A DNA stretch of 64,000 nucleotides, from contig OZ035961.1 of assembly GCA_964034945.1 (NCBI GenBank), positions 87,562,124 to 87,626,123 on the forward strand, read 5' to 3'. Shown one piece after another: positions 56,639-64,000 of the stretch (its first letter is position 1; each line of letters opens with the position of its first letter). The stretch comes from Chrysopilus asiliformis. Its lineage: Eukaryota > Arthropoda > Insecta > Diptera > Rhagionidae. The position numbers were made by a program, and so were the translations under genes. Below the pieces are notes generated by a model. The model had not been told where the DNA came from and made no database searches. It worked only from the letters and a program-made list of their open reading frames with translations.

Positions 56639-59222
56639 AACATGATTAGACAACAGAAATCATGGATAAAGTTCGTTAACCCCTCACCATCCCCCTGCAA
56701 TCCTGTGGCTCTTGACGCCATATATGGATGAAACTAGAGACTGTGCCCTTTCCAAAAAGTCCTCAACCAAAATGAAAACTACACGGGTTTAAAAGTTAAC
56801 CCAGGGGCACGAAAAACGTTATTTCTTGCATGGTTCTTTGAGCGGATGTAGTAAAAGTTCTCAGTAATTTTAGAGTTAGCCCTAATAAGTCTAGATGTTG
56901 AAATTCTGCCATGTTCCAAAATACCTTTGAATTTCTCAATTCTTTTTAAAAAAAATTTTGTTGAATATTTTTTTTGTTTTTGTTCATATAAATGCAAATA
57001 TTAAATTCTAAAAACAGAACATAGTAACTGCCTTTGGGCCTGCTATTCATTTAATTATACTTATTTTTTGAAGTACGCCGAAAACTCTGTCCCAGAAAAC
57101 TAAACACGTTCAATATTGGTTTTTTTATTTACGTAACAAAACTCAGCTTTTGTCATAAAACATCTGTTTATTTACGACATTCTTTACTATTGTTTACGTA
57201 AACAATTATATTTTACTATTTTTTTTACGGGAAAATGTAAAGATTTATTATTTGAGCGTAAAAGCTCAACACTGCTAAAACGCCATTCAAAAAAACTTTC
57301 TTTTGAATTGTATCTAAAAGCAAAATTCAATAAAAACGATACATTTGGCAGAAAAATATGTACATATCACAAAAATCCTAAATGCAATAAAGTTCATTGC
57401 TGACGTTCGAAATTCTTGCGAAAATCACTTCTTGATTAAGAAATTCTTTTCAATTGTGTGCAATTTGAATTGTAATTTTATTGTTCACAACGACTGACTT
57501 TTAAGTTAATCAAGCTGAGTCCCTTGATAATTAAAATATTTTCTGTTCATGTGATTGCACTACCGGTTGCAAGTCCTGCGGCATGTTAACCACACCCCCA
57601 TGTTCACTTGATTGAAATATTGACTTTGGTATTAAGAGCGCTTTAAATTAAGGTAGATGTATAATTTTCTCGAGTGGACCGTCGATGCTTCCTATTCCAC
57701 TCGATACAAGGTTTTATTTACAAAGAAACACTTTATATGAAGTACATACTAGTGCAAGACAGCGAGAACATCCGGACAAGGTCAAAGGCTATAAACTAAA
57801 GTGCCATTGAAGTTCGAGTCGCAGATATTTACTGAAGAACAATGAGAAGATAGGTTGAGGAAACTTTATACGCAGTGTAAAAAGGTGATATTTACCTGTC
57901 TAAGGGATTCGAAAAAAAATTACCATAAGTTGAAGGTCGCATTCGCGTGTATTTTCCTGGTATCGCGAAATGGCACGAACGAACGATATTAGAGCGAATG
58001 AAGAATAATGTCACGGAAATATAGAATAGATATCTATCCATCTTTACCGCCACCGTCAAGTAATTGCTTCATTTAAACAAGACAAATATTTTCCATCGAT
58101 ATCCTGTCCAGCGGTATTCGCACAATTTCCATCGCATTTTCCTTCTATATTCACCTATCGTTTTCCCACTAGGCTCTCCGCCACCAGGAGCGGTATTTTT
58201 CATTCGTCACGACATTTCCATGAACTCGGGCTTTTACTGATCACTTGTACCAGATGTCTTTTTTCCATTGAGAAAATTACTTTTTTCAACTTGCGACAAA
58301 GGCAAAACAACAAACGCTTTAAACGAATTGAATTGAATTTTGGGCGTTGATTAACTTAATTTCGTTAAAAGTTATTAATTTTTTGGTGAGCAATCATCGT
58401 TAAACGCAGCTGCGTTCTTTCGAAGAACTCATGTTAGATCAATTTCATAGGAATCCTTTGGCATAATAACTCTGGGAAAAGGTTTCCAGTTTCGCTATGC
58501 GCTGTTTCTAGGCAGGGTTTAATTTCCGATACTTTTAATATTTTTTTTTAGTTTTATAGTTTAATGTGACAAAATCTTGTAAAATTTAAAAAAAAAACAC
58601 CAAATAAAAAACATTTTTAAAATTAGAAAAATCGGCATTTAAAAAAAATCGCCATGAAAATATTTTTTAAGCAGCACGGCCCATAGTAGTTCCTGATCGG
58701 TTTTCATCGGACAATATTCAATACCTTTTGATCCAATGAAAACTTTTGAATGCGGTTTTTTTATTAAATGGAAAACTCTTCAAACTTTATGTTCATTACG
58801 ATCGGATGATTAGTTTCTGAAATATAGTCAAAAAAAAAACTCTATGTTCTGTTTTGAAAATGCCTTGTGGCAGGATGATTTTTTTTTTGATATTTTTTGT
58901 GTTTTGGACAAAATGTTGTGAAATAATCTGTCTGCTTGTGTCATTTTAATGGCAAAACAAAACGAACATTATCATAACCGAAATTTATGTCTAATCGAGA
59001 AGAAATAATTTTATTTTTGTTATGCAGTTAACTGTCTTTATCTTTCTTACATCTAAGAAATGTATTAAAATCACTTCAAAACTGAAATCATAACGGAGTC
59101 GCGCAGGTCCCCGCAGACATATACCCAAAGTAAAAGTCGTACGGTGTTGGCTTCCTAAATTTAGCCTATGCCAGGCACGCGTTCACCTGTAAGACATTCA
59201 AAAATTAATCCTGCAGCAAGTA
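56639..59222. other. Intergenic or intronic sequence with a less AT-rich core
   Basis: No coding exon was found. The stretch about 57640-58260 has higher complexity and lower AT than its surroundings and is not repeated in the window, which would fit a conserved regulatory region of the neighbouring gene; this is inference only. A block at 59068-59115 repeats one at 14084-14132. Confidence 0.35.
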
Positions 59223-59237
59223 AAGTAGGCCGTAAAG

Positions 59238-59402
59238 GCCTGTGTCCACATGGAAGTTTATTTGCAGAAGTCGCTTCTAGCAGAGACTTCTGGAAGTTTT
59301 TCCCGTGGAAACACTAACTGCAAGTGAACTTCCAGAAGTTTTGACACCAGAAATCTCTTCTAGAAGCGACTTCTGCAAATAAACTTCCATGTGGACACAG
59401 GA
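59238..59402. mobile_element. Foldback element with 45-bp arms
   Basis: CCTGTGTCCACATGGAAGTT (59239) opens an arm that continues to GTCGCTTCTAG and is matched exactly by its complement ending CACAGG near 59401. The centre holds a second, shorter pair of CTTCTGGAAG/ACTTCCAGAAGT words. Target duplication is not clear. Confidence 0.75.
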
Positions 59403-59540
59403 GCTTTTAGGAGCTACACGGGTTGACCTGAGATAGGTATTTCGAGTATCTCAATAGATGTTGCTCAAATGCATTCAATTATCAACAGCTTAGATGCACG
59501 CTTGAAAAAGAAATGTTTCTGAGGAATTAAAACTATTTTA

Positions 59541-59926
59541 ATGCTACATTTACACGAATGACAAATTTGTCATTTTTTTCTTGTCATTATGTTAATTCCC
59601 GTGTAAATGGCATAATTTTTGTAATTTTTTCTGTCAGAAAATGTCAATCTCTCATAAAAGAATGAACTTGTCCATTCTTTTATGCCAGATTGTCATTCGT
59701 ACAAACGCAATATTAGTTATGACAAAAGTTGAATACTAAAGTTGTCATAACTAATATTGCGTTTGCACGAATGACAATCTGGCATAAAACAATGGACAAG
59801 TTCATTCTTTTATGAGAGATTGACATTTTCTGACAGAAAAAATTACAAAAATTATGCCATTTACACGGGAATTAACATAATGACAAGAAAAAAATGACAA
59901 ATTTGTCATTCGTGTAAATGTAGCAT
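59541..59926. mobile_element. Near-perfect 386-bp palindrome (PIF/Harbinger-like MITE)
   Basis: Two arms of about 180 bp, starting ATGCTACATTTACACGAATG, are almost exact reverse complements with very few visible differences, centred near 59733. If the ends are TGCTAC/GTAGCA, the flanks are TAA on both sides, a 3-bp duplication as used by PIF/Harbinger elements. Each arm also contains a perfect 12-bp hairpin CATAAAAGAATG/CATTCTTTTATG. No coding. Confidence 0.85.
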
Positions 59927-60398
59927 AAGAAGGAGGCTACGATCGCAGCTCACGACCCTTCTCGAGGGTTACAGGGTAAAAAAAATCTTATGAAATACAT
60001 ACATATGTCCCAAAATAAATGAACAGTTTTGTCTTTTTTTAAAAAAAACTGGTCTTAAAAGTAAAACGCACCACGCTTTCATTAGAAAGACCACAAAATA
60101 AATTAATAAAATCAAATAAATAGAAACTGTCGCAAAAAAATTGCTAAGTTTCATTTACTTCTATTCATTAGGTTAATACAATTTCCAAATTGCCGTGGTA
60201 AATTGTAATCAGCGACACGCGCGGGTTGCAATCTGTTAATATATGAAAAACGTAAGTTGCCTGATATTAGCTTGTAGAAAAATAGTAGAACAGATGCAAA
60301 TAAATGCTGCCTGGAAAGTAGGAAACGACATAAGCCGAATTGTCTTCTTAACAATTTGTTACATATTTTTATTAGTTTGGTGAATATAATTTTGTTAT
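59927..60398. other. AT-rich sequence, no clear feature
   Basis: A minus-strand frame of 94 codons (60151-60435) overlaps this region but has no recognised motif. Confidence 0.35.
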
Positions 60399-60530
60399 TA
60401 ACCCATTTCGTTGACATCATCATTGGGTGGTCCATACTCGAAGAATACTCCTTGCTTAAATTCAGCAGGGACGATGATTCTACTCGTACTTTTGGATTTA
60501 ATTAAGCTGTGTAGCCACAGTGCTTTTCAT
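60399..60530 (-). pseudogene. Coding-like fragment, possible terminal exon
   Basis: On the minus strand a frame reads KALWLHSLIKSKSTSRII followed by VPAEFKQGVFFEYGPPNDD and NEMG, then TAA. The amino-acid mix looks protein-like in an otherwise AT-rich region. No start codon is needed if it is a last exon, but no good acceptor is evident. Family unknown; chance is possible. Confidence 0.2.
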
Positions 60531-62388
60531 GTCACCATAACGGCGAAACTTTTCCATGAAAATGGCAACGTGAAGAGGAAATTTTGTCTGTTATAAGAAA
60601 ATGTGGCAAACTGTCTGTGATAAGTAGCCATACATGGCAGTATACCTCAATTTCATGACAAACTGAAAAAAAAAATTCTTTTACATTCCACATCTGATTC
60701 CCTTTTTTGCCTCTTAAATTCCACTTTTAGCTCCCCTTGGTCTCTTGCTGTTGCTATTATTTGGATTTGACTCTAACAAAGTGCTGTGAAAAATTCAATT
60801 TCGAAACAACCATACAAGCTGACTACACCAAGTACCATTACTGCCAGAATTTGCCACGGCATCGCAATTTCCTATGTCCGAATTGAACCGAGAATTAAAT
60901 AAAATCCTGTTAGCAAAACGAGATAAAGTTATTCCAAGAAAATTGAGAAAAACTTCTTATTTTCACATTTAGTTGTCAAGCTCGAAGTAAACGTCTTCGC
61001 AGCTATGATAATTTACGAATGTAAAATTGAAGATGTTCTTATAAAGGGATTTTTTGCACCATAGACATTCAGACAATGACCATGTATGAAAAATAATCGT
61101 CCGGATATATGGCAAAGAATCCTTTTCCTGGTCAAACAACGAAACCACTAGAAAATGCTGATATTAAAAACGATCGGGGTCAAAAGGCCATGCGGTTAAT
61201 GGAGCCTAACGTAAGCTTCTTGTCCTACAATTCGCATTTGAGATTGGATAAAACGATAAAAGCCAACATCAAAAGATTTATTACACAGAAAAATGTAATA
61301 AAATGACTTAAAATATGTCACAATCGCAAAAATGAGGGAGAATTTATGACTTAAAGTCCATTATGAGTGATTATAAATTCCCTAAGAGTTTTACACGGTC
61401 TTAATTCATTTAGGTCAAAATTAAATGTTTGTTTAATTTGTGCTATGCGGTTAATAAGATAATAATATTTGTGTAATTTTGTAAAACGACAGCATAATTT
61501 AAATAATTTTTGGTAATAATTGTGGATGAAAGTTTTATTCTTCTTAATCAATTGTAAAATTATTAGGGATAGGTATTTGAATAAAAAAAAGTTGAAAATG
61601 AATGAAAATTGATTTTCCCATTTATTAACCATTTTTTAGATGGATTTGTTTATTAAATTTTTTTTATCAATTTCATAAAATATTTTTGAATACTCAAACA
61701 CCCTTTTATCATCATTATTTTAATAGCTATTAAAGCTTGTTATTTAAGTGTTTAAAATCGTTGAAAACAAGATGTTAAAATGACGAAATTACCATTTATC
61801 CGTACAAAATAAATTATGGCCTCATAAAATGATTTCATTTAGCCGAGGGAACAAGACGTTCCCTTATGAAGGCCACTTAAACGTGAAAATATTAAAAAAA
61901 CGTTTTCTTTCTTGCTTTTTCCCATCATGTTTAAATTTCTCCTTAATTTCGTTTATGACAGGATAAGATAATTTTCGACTTTATCAAGTGGAACATGCCA
62001 GGCGAACAGATGGAAGTTTTGTTTCGTTGGAAAATACCATAATATGAAACTCTTATTCGCAACCATTTTCGAGATAATCAGTTTGCAGTAATTTTCATAA
62101 AGCCGACTCCATTGTTAGTTCATTTCTGGGTTTTTTTTTCTTTCAGTGGAAAGTTTAAGCTGACGCTTTCCATCAAACAAGAATGGTAGCCACAATCATT
62201 TTTTGACAACGTAATAAATGTTTTTCGAACTTTTTGAGCATGGTGTGTATGAAATATTGACACCAAGTTGAGGATTACTATTTTGTATTAAATTTAGGCT
62301 GTAAATGATTATTTAATTATTTTAACGCATAAAAGAAGGGATTTTTTTTATTTTAACTTTTGATTGAAATTCATAAAATATTATTCAA
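60531..62388. other. AT-rich intergenic or intronic sequence
   Basis: No gene was assigned. A 65-codon frame starts at ATG 61109 (MAKNPFPGQTTKPLENAD...) and has a donor-like AAC|GTAAGC inside it, but there is no acceptor or homology to support it as an exon. Confidence 0.35.
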
Positions 62389-62518
62389 AAGTTTGTCGAA
62401 AACTTTGCGCTTTTGGGAAAAAATAAATATAACTAAATTTAAAGGAAATAAAATTTTCTGCGTTTTTTACTTGAACTGTTTTTACGTATTTTTAACGATT
62501 CTTGAGATATTTGAAAGA
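62389..62518 (+). repeat. Family-C dispersed repeat, second copy
   Basis: CTTTTGGGAAAAAATAAATA through GATTCTTGAGATATTTGAAA matches 5927-6050 in order and spacing. Confidence 0.55.
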
Positions 62519-62566
62519 AATATCGAGTTGTGGGAGACCGTTAGAGCATCAATTTTCCGTCTTCAG

Positions 62567-62903
62567 TTAACCCTTTCGCTGACACATGAATTTCAGAAAA
62601 TGTTAGCAGAATGACACATGTAATTATTGGGGTTATAAGGCAGATAATTAAATTCAGATTTCAGTTTTGGGTTTGTGGTTTATTGAATACAGTAGAATCC
62701 CAATAATTCGTATTTCAAGGGACCAGCAAATTCATACGAATTAGCGGGATATACGAATTATCGGGGTACGAATTATCGGGATTCTACTGTATTTAATTTT
62801 TACTAAAAACAAAAAAATGATAATATGTCGGCATATGCCGACGTGTCCCAATTTAAGCCAATCGTAGTGTCGGCTTATGCCGACGTGTCCGCGAAAGGGT
62901 TAA
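62567..62903. mobile_element. TTAA-flanked piggyBac-like MITE with nested insertion
   Basis: TTAA at 62567-62570 and 62900-62903 frames ends CCCTTTCGCTGACAC / CCCTTTCGCGGACAC (one mismatch in 15). The palindromes GTCGGCATATGCCGAC (62827-62842, perfect) and GTCGGCTTATGCCGAC (62869-62884, one mismatch) lie near the right end. A 100-bp TA-flanked MITE is inserted at 62690-62789. Confidence 0.8.
62690..62789. mobile_element. TA-flanked 100-bp MITE (pogo-like ends)
   Basis: CAGTAGAATCCCAATAATTC at the left and the complement CAGTAGAATCCCGATAATTC of the right end are flanked by TA on both sides. Short elements with CAGTAGAA-type ends and TA duplications are usually derived from pogo/Tigger-type transposons. 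The interior repeats TACGAATTATCGGG words. Confidence 0.8.
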
Positions 62904-63324
62904 TTGATTATGACAATTTTTAAGATATTTAAAAAAAAAAACTTTTGCTCAATATCAACAAAATTTTTCTTCATTTTTGATTGGAATTGTTTGTGCTTTG
63001 TTTTTGTAAATTTTTAAATGTTTCAATTATTTTCAACGACAAAGAAATGATTTTAATAGAGCCGCAATTGCTTTTTTCGTACCAAAAATTATATTGACGA
63101 AATTCTAACACAATTTGGATTAGAATTTAATACATGGGAATTATTGAAAATATTTTAATATTTTTTGCGCTGACAATTTTTTTTAAAATTTATTACAACA
63201 AAAACTTTCCCCTCAATTGAGGTTTCGTATCAATTTGAGAAGGTTATAATGCATCGCAATATCTAGGTTTTTCTTTTTACAAACTTTTATTTAGTTTCAC
63301 TTGAATATACATATGTAGGGTCAA
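62904..63324. other. AT-rich sequence, no features
   Basis: Nothing recognised. Confidence 0.4.
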
Positions 63325-64000
63325 ATCTTGTAATATAATTTTTACCCACTTCCATTCATTCGCGCACGCACGTAACTTCGATGAAAACACAGTCTTTTTA
63401 CTACTTCGTCCTTGTAAGGACAACTGAAAGTCCTGTAAGCATAAAGGAGAATCTTCATTACTATGACTTCTGTAACTGCAAAAAAATGCAGAAAACTAGA
63501 GCAAGATAGACTTATATAGATCTAAATAGGAATGACTGAATACAAGTATAAACGCTTTCCCTTCCAGTTTAACAACTTTATAGGAATCATATCAAACCTT
63601 ATGCTCTGAAAATAAGGTTCAAATTAGCATAGAAATAAAGCTATACAGCTGCATGTGTGTGTTTGAACTACATGAAAAATGACAGCTACGCTATAATAGC
63701 ACTTTGTATGTGTCTGTGCTCACTATTCACTTACAGGGACAATGTGTGATTGTAGTAGAAATCGCTATAAAAAAGTTCAAGTCCGTCAACTGCAACCATA
63801 AAATCGCCATAAAAAAGAGGGGAAATTATTTTTGATTCTTATCTCCCTTTCTCGCCAAGGTATCTTCACATAAATGTGTCTCTATTTTTTTGCAGTTAGG
63901 AAAAGTCATGGTAATGGAGGGCCAACTTAACGTGATTATACTTTTCCTCAAATTCCTAGAAAAAATCTCGTCTGGGGATTTTTGGGGTCGCTGGATCCGA
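63325..64000 (-). repeat. Family-E copy E3, cut by the window end
   Basis: In reverse orientation it repeats the order of E1: a GACCCTACATATG start, TTTTTACCCACTTCCAT, CTTCGTCCTTGTAAGGACAA, CTGAAAGTCCTGTAAGCATA and finally AAAAAATCTCGTCTGGGGAT followed by TTTTTGGGGTCGCTGGATCC at the window edge. The middle (about 63480-63890) has no counterpart in E1, so it is either an insertion or part of a longer family member. Confidence 0.55.

Noticed and set aside
60440..60470. Short match in minus orientation to the CTGAATTTAAGCA string near the 5' end of 28S rRNA
   Set aside because: Only about 15 bases agree and the neighbouring sequence does not continue as rRNA on either side.
61109..61306. Frame MAKNPFPGQTTKPLENAD... 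with a donor-like GTAAGC
   Set aside because: No acceptor or open frame upstream of the ATG and no recognised family; kept only as a remark.

Overview
The window reads as a gene-poor, AT-rich (roughly two-thirds A+T by eye) stretch of an insect nuclear genome. Evidence: abundant eukaryotic DNA transposons and MITEs, Helitrons with the ATC...CTAGT signature, GT-AG introns, and no bacterial gene organisation. One dispersed family has a TATACCC/GGGTATA terminal hairpin followed by a (GTCCGTCT)n tract. This recalls repeats common in Drosophila, so a dipteran is my best guess, but the species is not identified.

Only one convincing host gene start is visible: an exon pair at 52961-53562 and 53674-54109 on the + strand. 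The two are joined by a phase-consistent GT-AG intron and carry a long leader with small upstream ORFs. I do not recognise the product. The only long intact ORF is a mariner-like transposase (46716-47801) in a complete 1.3-kb element with near-identical terminal inverted repeats. Weaker coding traces are a SAM-like two-exon fragment inside a CACTA-like element (39149-39666), a decayed pogo-like transposase tail (4692-5027), a shared frameshifted Tc1 transposase tail in two copies, and two unrecognised coding-like fragments near 15.5 kb and 60.4 kb.

Layout. 1-2.5 kb: unremarkable. 2.5-3.1 kb: family-B arm. 3.3-5.8 kb: three-level nest, a hAT (8-bp TSD) holding a TA-flanked pogo-like element holding a Helitron. 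6.5 and 34.3 kb: two opposite Tc1-derived copies. 8.8-10.9 kb: family-B copy split by a 1.67-kb Helitron. 12.4 kb: Helitron-like. 16.4-21.2 kb: cluster of family-A repeats with long GACGGACA tracts and an inverted tail. 27.2-32.5 kb: TTAA-flanked piggyBac-like elements and MITEs. 35-36.3 kb: two foldback MITEs. 38.6-40.5 kb: CACTA-like element. 46.3-49 kb: hairpin, mariner, family E, Helitron. 51.3 kb: hAT MITE made of AGTACT-rich minisatellite. 53-54 kb: host gene exons. 54.7-56.6 kb: two family-A copies. 59.2-59.9 kb: two palindromes. 62.6-62.9 kb: pogo-like MITE nested in a TTAA MITE.

The most interesting patterns are: (1) four different TTAA-flanked elements carry short palindromes near one end, with the same architecture but different sequence; (2) otherwise unlike repeat families (Helitrons, family A, family E) share a module of a GTCTGTCCG-type microsatellite followed by an ACCGATT..GACTTGAAATTT-like block; (3) a SAM-domain exon pair sits inside an element with CACTG termini and dense AATAGC subterminal repeats; (4) TE nesting is clean enough to order insertions in time. 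All assignments rest on reading the sequence; no database search was possible.
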